A stretch of DNA of 64,000 nt from Flavobacterium humidisoli (lineage in GTDB: Bacteria > Bacteroidota > Bacteroidia > Flavobacteriales > Flavobacteriaceae), in the NCBI RefSeq assembly GCF_023272795.1, contig NZ_CP096829.1, forward strand, positions 4,092,001 to 4,156,000, given 5' to 3'. This document shows positions 33,662-41,919 of this stretch, piece by piece. The stretch's first letter is position 1. The number at the start of each line of letters is the position of its first letter. Made by a program: the position numbers and the translations under genes. The notes below the pieces were generated by a model that saw only the letters and a list, made by a program, of their open reading frames with translations, was not told the origin of the DNA and made no database searches.

Positions 33662-36193
33662 ATGCGAAAAATACAGATTCAAATCTTTATTCTATTTTTT
33701 ATAGGTTTTCAAATTTCATTTGCACAGCAGCCACAAAAACCAAATTCAGTTGAAATTTACAATCAAATCAAAAAACTAAACTTTTTAGGTTCTGTATTGT
33801 ATGTTGCCGCGCATCCTGATGACGAAAACACTAGAATGATTTCGTATTTAGCCAATGAAATGAATGCCAGAACAGGCTATTTATCACTTACTCGTGGAGA
33901 TGGCGGACAAAACCTAATTGGTCCACAATTGCGTGAATTACTTGGCGTTATTAGAACTCAAGAATTAATTGAAGCTCGAAAAATAGATGGTGGCGAGCAA
34001 TTCTTTTCGAGAGCAAACGATTTTGGTTTTTCAAAAAATCCATCAGAAACTTTAGATATTTGGGACAAAGACAAAGTACTTGCTGATGTAGTTTGGACCA
34101 TTAGAAAATTTCAGCCAGACATTATTATTAATAGATTTGATCATCGTTCTCCTGGTACAACACATGGACATCACACCTCTTCTGCAATGTTGAGTGTTGA
34201 AAGTTTCAAATTAACGAACGATCCTAAAATTTATCCGGAACAATTAAAATATGTTTCTCCTTGGCAAGTAAAACGCCAATTCTTCAATCCTTCTTGGTGG
34301 TTCTACGGAAGCCAAGAAAAATTTGATGCTGCCAATAAATCTAAATTTACGAAGCTAGAAACAGGCGTTTACTACACAGGAATTGGAAAATCGAATCAGG
34401 AAATAGCGGCTTTAAGTCGAAGCCGTCATCAGTCACAAGGTTTTGGAAGTACTGGTGTTCGCGGTGAAGAAACCGAATATTTAGAACTAATTAATGGTGA
34501 AACCCCAAAAGAACGTGATAATTTATTTGATGGTATAGATACAAGCTGGAACCGTGTTAAAAACGGAAAACCAGTTGGAGATTTAATTTCTTCAATCATT
34601 TCAAATTACGATTTTAGCCATCCTTCTGCAAGTATTCCAGATTTAGTCAAAGCGTATGCGATGATTCAAACTTTAGACGATACACATTGGAAAGAGATTA
34701 AACTTGCTGCTATAAAAAACATTATAGCATCTTGTTCTGGTTTATATCTTGAAGCTGTTGCCAATGAACAAGAAGCAACTCCAGGAAGTACAATAAAATT
34801 AACTCTTGAAGCTATTAATAGATGTTCAGTCGGGATGCAATTAATTAGCGTGACTACACTTCCAGACAATCAAACCACAGTCCAAAATGTGGTATTGAAG
34901 AATAATAACGATCAGAAAATGAATCTGCAGCTGCAGCTTCCAAACAATATAGAATACACTCAGCCGTATTGGCTAAAAGAAAAAGCAACAGTTGGAATGT
35001 ATACCGTTTCTAATCAAGAAATTATTGGCACACCTGATATTATTAGAGATACAAAAGTGGTATTTAACATTAAAATCAATGATGTGGAAATTCCGTTTGA
35101 ACGCACTGTAGTGTACAAGTACAATGATGGTGTAAAAGGCGAAATGTACAATTTTCTTGATATCGTTCCGGAAGTTACAACTTCAATTTTAGAAAAAGTT
35201 TTAATTTTTGGGAATACTAAAAGCAAAATGGTTCCAGTAAAAGTTCGCGCTGGAAAAGATGATATAAAAGGAAATCTGCAATTAGAACTACCTAAAAGCT
35301 GGTCTGTTTCTCCAAAAGAAATTCCGTTTGTTTTAGATAAAAAAGGCAACGAGCAAATCTTCTATTTTGAAGTAACGCCTCCAGTAAATCCAGAGGAAGT
35401 GACTGCAAAAAGCGTCGCAATTGTAGACAAAAAACGCTTTGACAAAGACCAAACTATTATTGATTTCAGCCATATTACCAAACAAATGGTTTTAAAACCA
35501 GCTGAATCAAAATGCATTAGAATAGATTTGAAAATTTCTGGAGACGCTATCGCTTATATTATGGGAGCTGGAGACGAAGTTCCTGAGAGTTTGACTCAGA
35601 TGGGATATAAAGTTTCGATCTTAAAACCCGAAGAAATTACGCCAGAAAAATTAGACTCTTTCAGTACTGTAATTACCGGAATTCGTGCTTACAATACCGT
35701 AAATGCATTGGCAAATAAGCAAAATATACTTTTTAATTTTGTAAAAAGCGGTAAAAACATGATCGTTCAATACAATACAAACGGAAAATTAGTGACGGAT
35801 AAAATTGCTCCTTATCCGTTGAAATTATCAAACGATCGTGTAACAGAAGAAAATGCTAAAATTACATTTTTAGCACCAAATCATCCTGTTTTAAATACGC
35901 CTAATAAAATATCTGAAAAAGATTTTCAAGGATGGACACAAGAACAAGGCTTATATTATCCAAACGAATATGATCCTGCCTTTACTCCTATTATTTCATC
36001 ACATGACAAAGGAGAATCTGCCAAAGATGGAGCTCTTCTTGTCGCACCTTACGGAAAAGGATATTACATTTACACTGGTTTGAGTTTCTTTAGAGAATTA
36101 CCAGAAGGTGTTTCTGGAGCATATCGATTACTATCGAATATTATATCTCTAAAACAGCCTATTGAAGCTCCTAAACAAGATTTAAAGCAATAA
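33662..36193 (+). CDS. secreted PIG-L family N-acetylglucosaminyl deacetylase-like protein
   Basis: 843 residues from the ATG at 33662, which begins a signal peptide (MRKIQIQIFILFFIGFQISFAQ). The PIG-L/LmbE domain (about 45-300) has the zinc motif AAHPDDE and a later GTTHGHHTSS. A long region follows that probably contains Ig-like or NEW3-type beta domains (GSTIKLTLEAINRCSVGMQL and KSWSVSPKEIPFVLDKKGNEQIFYFEV), and a C-terminal GATase-like alpha/beta segment (VITGIRAYN... and VAPYGKGYYIYTGLSFFRELP). Family members deacetylate GlcNAc-linked compounds. The substrate would be extracytoplasmic. It is the first gene of an operon with a 35-aa membrane protein and a symporter. Confidence 0.85.
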   Translation: MRKIQIQIFILFFIGFQISFAQQPQKPNSVEIYNQIKKLNFLGSVLYVAAHPDDENTRMISYLANEMNARTGYLSLTRGDGGQNLIGPQLRELLGVIRTQELIEARKIDGGEQFFSRANDFGFSKNPSETLDIWDKDKVLADVVWTIRKFQPDIIINRFDHRSPGTTHGHHTSSAMLSVESFKLTNDPKIYPEQLKYVSPWQVKRQFFNPSWWFYGSQEKFDAANKSKFTKLETGVYYTGIGKSNQEIAALSRSRHQSQGFGSTGVRGEETEYLELINGETPKERDNLFDGIDTSWNRVKNGKPVGDLISSIISNYDFSHPSASIPDLVKAYAMIQTLDDTHWKEIKLAAIKNIIASCSGLYLEAVANEQEATPGSTIKLTLEAINRCSVGMQLISVTTLPDNQTTVQNVVLKNNNDQKMNLQLQLPNNIEYTQPYWLKEKATVGMYTVSNQEIIGTPDIIRDTKVVFNIKINDVEIPFERTVVYKYNDGVKGEMYNFLDIVPEVTTSILEKVLIFGNTKSKMVPVKVRAGKDDIKGNLQLELPKSWSVSPKEIPFVLDKKGNEQIFYFEVTPPVNPEEVTAKSVAIVDKKRFDKDQTIIDFSHITKQMVLKPAESKCIRIDLKISGDAIAYIMGAGDEVPESLTQMGYKVSILKPEEITPEKLDSFSTVITGIRAYNTVNALANKQNILFNFVKSGKNMIVQYNTNGKLVTDKIAPYPLKLSNDRVTEENAKITFLAPNHPVLNTPNKISEKDFQGWTQEQGLYYPNEYDPAFTPIISSHDKGESAKDGALLVAPYGKGYYIYTGLSFFRELPEGVSGAYRLLSNIISLKQPIEAPKQDLKQ

Positions 36194-36195
36194 AT

Positions 36196-36303
36196 ATGGA
36201 AGCTAAAAAAACAAAAAAATGGAAAAAAAGCTACACTTATGTTTTAGTAGCTAATGCAATCTACATTGCTATCTTTTTCTTAATCATGCAATTATACTCA
36301 TAA
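36196..36303 (+). CDS. 35-aa single-helix membrane protein between PIG-L and the symporter
   Basis: ATG at 36196, 2 bases after the PIG-L stop, and TAA at 36303, 3 bases before the symporter ATG. The product begins MEAKKTKKWKKSYTYVLVAN and ends with a hydrophobic helix IYIAIFFLIMQLYS. The basic N-terminus and single helix suggest a membrane protein with cytoplasmic N-terminus. The precise fit into the operon with minimal spacing on both sides supports a real gene. It could be an accessory subunit of the symporter, as small subunits are known for some solute:sodium transporters (inference). Confidence 0.7.
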   Translation: MEAKKTKKWKKSYTYVLVANAIYIAIFFLIMQLYS

Positions 36304-36306
36304 CCT

Positions 36307-38031
36307 ATGCAGCTATTTGACTGGATCGTACTTATTGTTACACTTTTATTTATTGTTGGATACGGCTCTTGGAAAACCCGAGGAAGTAAAAACGTAGAAG
36401 ATTTCATTTTAGGAAACAACGAAACACCTTGGTATACTGTAGGTCTTTCTGTAATGGCGACACAAGCGAGTGCAATTACATTTTTATCGACTCCAGGACA
36501 AGCTTATCACGACGGAATGGGGTTTGTGCAATTCTATTTTGGCTTGCCAATTGCAATGATTGTTATTTGTTTGACTTTTATTCCGCTATATCATAAAAGC
36601 AAAGTTTATACAGCTTACGAATTTTTAGAAAAAAGATTTGATGTAAAAACCCGTTCGCTTGCTGCAATCTTGTTTTTAGTACAAAGAGGTCTAGGAACTG
36701 GTTTAACTATATATGCTCCAGCCATTATCTTATCTGCCCTTTTAGGCTGGAATCTAACTGTAATGAATATCATTATCGGAGTTTTAGTAATCATATATAC
36801 CTTTTCTGGAGGAACAAAGGCGGTAAACGTTACGCAAAAACAGCAGATGTTTGTCATTATGTCGGGAATGTTTATCACGTTTTTCTTGATTCTGCATTAT
36901 CTTCCAAACGATATGACTTTTAATAGCGCACTGCATATTGCGGGCGCAAATGATAAAATGAATATTGTTGACTTTTCTTTTAATCCTGAAGAAAAATATA
37001 CTTTTTGGAGCGGTATTACCGGCGGTTTCTTTTTAGCACTCGCCTATTTTGGTACAGATCAATCTCAAGTGGGACGTTATTTATCGGGGAAATCAGTACG
37101 CGAAAGTCAAATGGGATTAATCATGAATGGGCTTCTAAAAGTACCAATGCAGTTCTTTATTCTTTTAACAGGAGTTATGGTTTTTGTATTTTTCCAATTC
37201 AATCCCGTTCCTTTAAATTTTAATCCAAATAATAAAATTGCAATTGAAAAGTCGGCCTACAAACAAGAATATCATGTTTTGGAAGAAAAGCTAGTTAAGC
37301 TTTCTGAAGATAAAAAAGTTATCAATTTATTATATATTGATCAGCTGAATCAGGATTATGATAATCCGATCTTGCGTAAAGAATTAGTCGCTTTATCTAA
37401 TAAAGAAAAAGATCTTCGCGATAAAGCAAAAGAAATTATTTCGAGAGCCGACAGCAATTCAGAAACCAATGACAAAGATTATGTATTCTTTCATTTTATT
37501 CTGCATTATTTGCCAAAAGGCCTTATTGGATTATTATTGGCGGTTATTCTTTCGGCAGCAATGTCATCAACCGCTTCTGGACTAACAGCACTGGCTTCTA
37601 CAACGGCAATTGACATTTATAAGAGAAATCAAAAAGAAGAAAAATCAGAGAAACATTACTTGCATGTCACTAAGTTCTTTACTCTTTTCTGGGGAATTGT
37701 AGCGATACTTTTTGCCTGTGTTGGAACTTTATTCGAAAACTTAATTCAGCTTGTAAACATTATTGGTTCTATTTTCTACGGCACAGTTCTCGGAATATTC
37801 CTTGTCGCCTTTTACACGAAAAGAGTTCAGGCAAAACCAATGTTTATTAGCGCCATAATAAGTCAGATTACAATTTTCTTCATTTTTTATTTTATGATTT
37901 ACAGACAGGAAAAACTGGGTTATTTATGGCTTAACTTTATTGGAGCTATTTTGACTATTGTATTGGCGCTTCTACTTCAGTTTTTGTTCTTTAAAGGAAA
38001 ATCGGATGATAATGAGTTAGTTTTAGATTAG
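36307..38031 (+). CDS. sodium:solute symporter (SSS family)
   Basis: 574 residues, about 13-14 membrane helices. The start LFDWIVLIVTLLFIVGYGSW, the sodium-site region SVMATQASAITFLSTPGQAY, and GGTKAVNVTQKQQMFVI are typical of the SSS (SLC5-like) family. Between helices is an extended charged loop (about 308-385, lysine/glutamate-rich). It is the third gene of the PIG-L operon, so it may import the sugar or amino compound that the secreted deacetylase releases (inference). Which substrate it carries is unknown. Confidence 0.9.
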   Translation: MQLFDWIVLIVTLLFIVGYGSWKTRGSKNVEDFILGNNETPWYTVGLSVMATQASAITFLSTPGQAYHDGMGFVQFYFGLPIAMIVICLTFIPLYHKSKVYTAYEFLEKRFDVKTRSLAAILFLVQRGLGTGLTIYAPAIILSALLGWNLTVMNIIIGVLVIIYTFSGGTKAVNVTQKQQMFVIMSGMFITFFLILHYLPNDMTFNSALHIAGANDKMNIVDFSFNPEEKYTFWSGITGGFFLALAYFGTDQSQVGRYLSGKSVRESQMGLIMNGLLKVPMQFFILLTGVMVFVFFQFNPVPLNFNPNNKIAIEKSAYKQEYHVLEEKLVKLSEDKKVINLLYIDQLNQDYDNPILRKELVALSNKEKDLRDKAKEIISRADSNSETNDKDYVFFHFILHYLPKGLIGLLLAVILSAAMSSTASGLTALASTTAIDIYKRNQKEEKSEKHYLHVTKFFTLFWGIVAILFACVGTLFENLIQLVNIIGSIFYGTVLGIFLVAFYTKRVQAKPMFISAIISQITIFFIFYFMIYRQEKLGYLWLNFIGAILTIVLALLLQFLFFKGKSDDNELVLD

Positions 38032-38059
38032 ACTTTTAGAAATTCTATACTTTGATAAA

Positions 38060-38548
38060 ATGACAAAATAAGAATTTTTATTTCATTTACATGGAGCAAG
38101 TATAATAGCTTTAAAATTTGCTGAACGATATGTCAAAGATAAATTAGAGACAGATTTTAAATACAATGTAATTCTTAGTGTAAGTACGGATGATCCTAGC
38201 TTAACACCGTTTGATCTATACCCAGAAGATCAAGGAACAATAAAGCTAGATTTAACTGATACCGAAGTTGTTGATTTGCTATATCGAAAAAATAAAGTTC
38301 CAGTTTGGATTGATATTAGCGTTTTAAAATCAAGTAAAAAAAGTACAACCTTTAATCTATTATGTGCTGGAAGATATACCGATAATAAGGACGAGTATTA
38401 TTATAACAGAAATGGTTCTGGTCCTTTTGGAATAAAAGGTCCAAATTTCCCTTTAGATTATGTCGAAGGAGAGAAATTTAAATTGCACGATAATTTTTTA
38501 TTTTCATTGAAAGACTTTTTTGTTTCCTTCATTAAATTTATAAAATAG
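38060..38548 (+). pseudogene. hypothetical gene interrupted by a TAA at codon 4
   Basis: From the ATG at 38060 the frame reads M-T-K-stop and then continues open for 158 codons (EFLFHLHGASIIALKFAERY onward) to a TAA at 38548. The continuation reads as a real protein: balanced codon use, YPEDQG, VVDLLYRKNKVPVWIDISV, LLCAGRYTDNKDEYYY, GIKGPNFPLDYVEG. A single C-to-T change from CAA (Gln) explains the stop at 38069-38071. No alternative ATG follows; the next usable start is a TTG at 38276, which would drop half of the protein. I call it a nonsense-disrupted gene of unknown function, possibly an immunity-like protein. A sequencing error is the alternative. Confidence 0.65.
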
Positions 38549-38654
38549 AAAAACCATTTCGTTCCAATACAATTCTTCATTTATTGTAAGTAAAAAAGAC
38601 TATTTTAGTAAGTTGTAAAACTGACCTAAAACTAACCAATTTTACGCTGAAAAA

Positions 38655-39257
38655 ATGAAGATTTCAGACGATTTAGAAAAGCTATTGCCATTTGGCTATC
38701 TCTTTTTGATTGTAATGGGAATACTAAAAGACAGTATTTATTATTATCAATTCGGAATTAATATCTTAAGGTATTCTACCATAATGGACGTTTTAATTAG
38801 TCCAATAGCTGAATTTACCTCAAACCCAATTATTCTTGGAGCCATCATTATACTTTTTTTGATGCATTATTATCTTCCTTCTTTTTTGGCAAAGAATAAA
38901 GATTTGGCCTTCGTAAAAAAATCTTTTGAACTAAAATCAACTGATGCATTATCTCCGGAAGAAACTAAAAGCTATTATAATGGCATTGCTATAAAATCAC
39001 TTGTAATTTTTCTGCTGTCTTTTTTTCTTGGTTATGGAATGGCAGGAGGTTATTTTACTAAGAAAAAACTAAAAGAAAACAAATTGGATTACAGCTATCA
39101 AATGGATTTTAACGAAGGTGAATCTAAAAACGTTTTTGTTATCGGAAACAATAGTTTGTACTACTTTTATTTTGTCAAAGGAGATAAAAAAGTAAAAATC
39201 ACTCCGTTGGCTGCTATCAAAAACATTGAACTCGTTGAAAATAAAATGATTGATTAA
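38655..39257 (+). CDS. hypothetical membrane protein
   Basis: 200 residues with three hydrophobic helices (about 11-28, 58-75, 115-135) and a polar C-terminal domain (140-200) with a strand-rich MDFNEGESKNVFVIGNNSLYYFYFVKG. No family is recognised. The following gene starts either within its 3' end or 25 bases after it, and is on the same strand, so the two may form an operon. Nothing points to a function. Confidence 0.65.
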   Translation: MKISDDLEKLLPFGYLFLIVMGILKDSIYYYQFGINILRYSTIMDVLISPIAEFTSNPIILGAIIILFLMHYYLPSFLAKNKDLAFVKKSFELKSTDALSPEETKSYYNGIAIKSLVIFLLSFFLGYGMAGGYFTKKKLKENKLDYSYQMDFNEGESKNVFVIGNNSLYYFYFVKGDKKVKITPLAAIKNIELVENKMID

Positions 39258-39282
39258 ATTCTTGTTATCTAAAAAAAGCTTT

Positions 39283-39912
39283 ATGAAAGACCAAAGGAAA
39301 TACAGTAATAAAACCAAAGCTGCTTTTATATTACTAGTTGTAATGCTTATCATTCTGCTTGGTAACTTTAATACGTTGCGAAATTCAAAAAACGTAAACG
39401 ATAATATCAATGCTATTTACAAAGACCGATTGGTTGTGGCTCATTACATTTTTCAATATTCTAAAGAACTTAATTTTATAAAAGCTGAAGCTGAAAAACT
39501 AGATTTAAGCGATAATATCAAGAAAGATGAAATTATTCAAACCTTAGACATTATTCATAATATTGATGATTTGTATGCTAAAACGGTTTTAACAAATAAA
39601 GAAAAACTGTACTTTGATGCCTTTTTACTTTCATGCAAAGAAATCAACAAACAGGTTGAAAATAAGGATTGGAATAAAATAGCCAGTTCGAGTGCGCAAG
39701 CATTAAAAACTCTCGAATCACTTTCGCAAATTCAGATTGAGGAAGGAAAAGCAAAACTGGCTGCAGCAAATGCTATGTACAGTAGGAACAATGTACTTGG
39801 CCAACTTCAAATCGCATTGCTGATTGTTCTAGGAGGCATTACTTTTTATTTATTAATTATAAAGAAAATAAAAAGGACGGTAAAAATTCCTGAACCGCCC
39901 TCTATGAATTAA
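39283..39912 (+). CDS. membrane protein with MCP-like four-helix-bundle sensor domain
   Basis: 209 residues from the ATG at 39283; an earlier in-frame start at 39250 would overlap the previous gene. Two membrane helices (about 12-30 and 175-195) bracket a helical region (35-170) containing INAIYKDRLVVAHYIFQYSKELN, which resembles the 4HB_MCP ligand-binding domain of chemoreceptors. No HAMP or signalling domain follows; only a short basic tail with PEPPSMN. It would be a receptor-like sensor without an output domain, possibly interacting with another protein. Confidence 0.65.
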   Translation: MKDQRKYSNKTKAAFILLVVMLIILLGNFNTLRNSKNVNDNINAIYKDRLVVAHYIFQYSKELNFIKAEAEKLDLSDNIKKDEIIQTLDIIHNIDDLYAKTVLTNKEKLYFDAFLLSCKEINKQVENKDWNKIASSSAQALKTLESLSQIQIEEGKAKLAAANAMYSRNNVLGQLQIALLIVLGGITFYLLIIKKIKRTVKIPEPPSMN

Positions 39913-39917
39913 ATTTC

Positions 39918-40328
39918 TTATAGTTTTCTTTCTTCTTCTTTTATGGAAAGATCATTTATACTTGCAAAACGTTTTTGCATCAAACCATTTGAATCAAACT
40001 CCCAGTTCTCATTTCCGTAGGCTCTAAACCAGTTTCCTTCAAGATCTTGATATTCATACTCAAATCGAACTGCAATTCTATTTTCGGTATGCGCCCAATA
40101 TTCTTTTTTAAGTTTATAATTTTTCTCCCTTTTCCATTTTTGCGTTAAGAACTTTACAATTTCCTCTCTTCCGTTTACAAATTGATTTCTGTTCCTCCAC
40201 TCACTGTCAATAGTATAGGCTTTTGAAACTCTTTCTGGATCCTGACTGTTCCAAGCATCTTCTGCTAGTTGAATTTTCTCTATTGCTGTTTCATACGAGA
40301 AAGGTGGCAATGGCAATTTCTGTTCCAT
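39918..40328 (-). CDS. DUF1348 / SnoaL-like NTF2-fold protein
   Basis: 136 residues, soluble. The start LPLPPFSYETAIEKIQLAEDAWNS is characteristic of the DUF1348 family, with YTIDSEWRNRNQFV, IAVRFEYEYQDLEGNWFRAYGNENWEFD. NTF2-like folds of this type bind small hydrophobic molecules or have isomerase-like roles, but the family function is unassigned. It follows the tetR gene by 5 bases, so the regulator probably controls it together with itself. The end converges with the MCP-like gene with only a 5-base gap. Confidence 0.85.
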   Translation of the reverse strand: MEQKLPLPPFSYETAIEKIQLAEDAWNSQDPERVSKAYTIDSEWRNRNQFVNGREEIVKFLTQKWKREKNYKLKKEYWAHTENRIAVRFEYEYQDLEGNWFRAYGNENWEFDSNGLMQKRFASINDLSIKEEERKL

Positions 40329-40333
40329 AATAA

Positions 40334-40855
40334 TTAGATTAAAGTTTTAATAATTTTCTTGGTTTGCTCAATAAGTTGATTTGATTTAAAAAGTTGACTT
40401 TCTATAATGCAACTCTCAAAAAGCAGATACACGTGATCTGATAAAAGAGTATCATCTAAAATTTCAGTAAAATAGACCCGTAAATCAGCTTTATGATTTT
40501 GAATTACGTCTAAAATTTTAATATTATCTGATTGAATTTCTGATAGAATATTTAGAAAACTGCAGCCTCTAAAATTTTCCTTTTTATTCATATACATTAA
40601 GAAATCAAAAGAAGCTAAAATTTTCAGTTTCCTATCCTCTTCTTTGGATGTAAACTTTTGCAATTCTTCAAACCAAAAGAAATGACGCTGATTTAAAAAG
40701 GCCACGCACAAATCTTCCTTAGATTTAAAATGCTGATAAAAACTTGCCTTTGCAACTTTTGCCTCTTCAATAATTTGATTGATGCCCGTCGCATTATACC
40801 CTTGTGTGTGAAATAAAGTAAATGTTTTTTCTAATATTCTTTCTTTTGGCAACAT
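40334..40855 (-). CDS. TetR/AcrR family transcriptional regulator
   Basis: 173 residues. The N-terminal helix-turn-helix is ILEKTFTLFHTQGYNATGINQIIEEAKVAKASFYQHFKSKEDL (residues 6-48), a typical TetR DNA-binding domain with the KASFYQHF recognition helix. The C-terminal ligand domain has a Cys-containing segment FRGCSFLNILSEI, as in the YxaF/LmrA group. The downstream DUF1348 gene is 5 bases away. The upstream region has a 20-bp perfect palindrome over the -7 element and a second palindrome, probable operators (autoregulation is inference). Confidence 0.9.
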   Translation of the reverse strand: MLPKERILEKTFTLFHTQGYNATGINQIIEEAKVAKASFYQHFKSKEDLCVAFLNQRHFFWFEELQKFTSKEEDRKLKILASFDFLMYMNKKENFRGCSFLNILSEIQSDNIKILDVIQNHKADLRVYFTEILDDTLLSDHVYLLFESCIIESQLFKSNQLIEQTKKIIKTLI

Positions 40856-40865
40856 AGCATCGTGA

Positions 40866-40885
40866 TTTATATTTGCAAATATAAA
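40866..40885. promoter_or_regulatory. 20-bp perfect palindrome containing the tetR -7 element
   Basis: TTTATATTTGCAAATATAAA is its own complement. It contains TATATTTG, a -7 match, on both strands. On the minus strand this is well placed for the tetR start at 40855. Confidence 0.55.
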
Positions 40886-40901
40886 ACATTTTTACAAACA
40901 A

Positions 40902-40915
40902 ACAGACAGGTCTGT
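40902..40915. promoter_or_regulatory. candidate TetR operator palindrome
   Basis: ACAGACAGGTCTGT, two 6-bp arms (ACAGAC/GTCTGT) around a 2-base centre, in the -33 region of the tetR promoter. It resembles the GAC..GTC-type sites of YxaF/LmrA-like regulators. Confidence 0.5.
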
Positions 40916-40937
40916 CTATTTTATTTTAAAGACAAAA

Positions 40938-40967
40938 AAAATCCAAAACTCATAAGTTTTGGATTTT
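40938..40967 (-). terminator. terminator after the DUF2911 gene
   Basis: Perfect 13-bp stem AAAATCCAAAACT with a 4-base loop; on the minus strand it ends in a T run and lies 41 bases after the DUF2911 stop. Confidence 0.8.
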
Positions 40968-40974
40968 GATATTT

Positions 40975-40991
40975 TAAAGATTGGAATTTAC
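40975..40991. repeat. dispersed intergenic repeat, family 6 (short copy)
   Basis: TAAAGATTGGAATTTAC, shared with the 3' flank of cvfB. Confidence 0.45.
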
Positions 40992-41007
40992 TAATTCGAA
41001 AGAATTG

Positions 41008-41850
41008 TTATCTGCTCCACTCAGCAATACTGTCTTTGTTCAATTTTACGTAATCGGCATTGTTTGCTGCTTCTGCAGATGCCAAAGAAGCTTTTGCAGT
41101 TTCGATTGCTCCTTTTTTATCACCTTGTTTTGCCTGAATCTGTGATTTTAATCTTGTCACATAATATGGTTTATCCGTACTCATATCAAGCGCTTTGTCT
41201 ACGTAATTTCTAGCAGTTTCGATATTTCCGTTTGATTGGAATAAATATTGAGACGCCGCAAAATAATCATTCCAAGTTGGTCCTGCCAAAGCTTTATCAA
41301 TACTTGCCACAGCAATTTTAGCTGTTGGAACTTCAAATTTTAAAGCTACATGAGAATTTTCCCAAGCGATATCTAAATATCCAAAATTAGGATCTAATCC
41401 GTTGATTCCTATTGTAAAGGTTTCAACTGGAGTTGGCAATGCATCTTCTTTAACTGTAGTTTTTAAAGCTACGTACGAATCGCTCCAGTTTTCTGGCAAT
41501 CCCCAGTTATCAGTAGAAAGATAGAAAATGATATCCCAGCTTTCGATTCTAGGAACTGTATAAATCGCATATTTTCCTTTTTTTAGCGTTTTTCCGTCGA
41601 TTATCACGTCATCGCTAAAATTAATAATTGTATTTTCATTTGCTCCAGTTCTCCATAATTTTCCAAACGGAACTAAATTTCCGAACACAGCTCTTCCTCT
41701 TGCCCCTGGTCTTGAATACGTAACTTCAACATCGGTTAAACCAACAGTTTGTTTGATATATCCCTTTGGACTCGCCTGCGGAGTTTTTACTTGCGCTTCT
41801 GATGCTAACGGTGCTAAGATCAGGGCTAAAGCAATAAGTAGTTTCTTCAT
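41008..41850 (-). CDS. DUF2911 domain-containing secreted protein
   Basis: 280 residues with a signal peptide (MKKLLIALALILAPLASEAQ). The DUF2911 domain (about 25-170) contains VEVTYSRPGARGRAVFGNLVPFGKLWRTGANENT and KGKYAIYTVP, the family's usual signature. The C-terminal 100 residues are TPR-like helices (YFAASQYLFQSNGNIETARNYVDKAL, KGAIETAKASLASAEAANN). The family is common in Bacteroidota and unassigned. It has its own promoter and terminator. Confidence 0.88.
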   Translation of the reverse strand: MKKLLIALALILAPLASEAQVKTPQASPKGYIKQTVGLTDVEVTYSRPGARGRAVFGNLVPFGKLWRTGANENTIINFSDDVIIDGKTLKKGKYAIYTVPRIESWDIIFYLSTDNWGLPENWSDSYVALKTTVKEDALPTPVETFTIGINGLDPNFGYLDIAWENSHVALKFEVPTAKIAVASIDKALAGPTWNDYFAASQYLFQSNGNIETARNYVDKALDMSTDKPYYVTRLKSQIQAKQGDKKGAIETAKASLASAEAANNADYVKLNKDSIAEWSR

Positions 41851-41872
41851 TATTTTAAGTTTTATTTTTATC

Positions 41873-41901
41873 CAAATTTACAAATTCAATTAGGGAACAA
41901 A
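41873..41901 (-). promoter_or_regulatory. promoter of the DUF2911 gene (-33 TTTG, -7 TAAATTTG)
   Basis: On the minus strand TTTG (41898-41901), a 17-base spacer and TAAATTTG (41873-41880), 22 bases before the start codon. Confidence 0.5.
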
Positions 41902-41919
41902 TGTTAAATTTTATATAAT

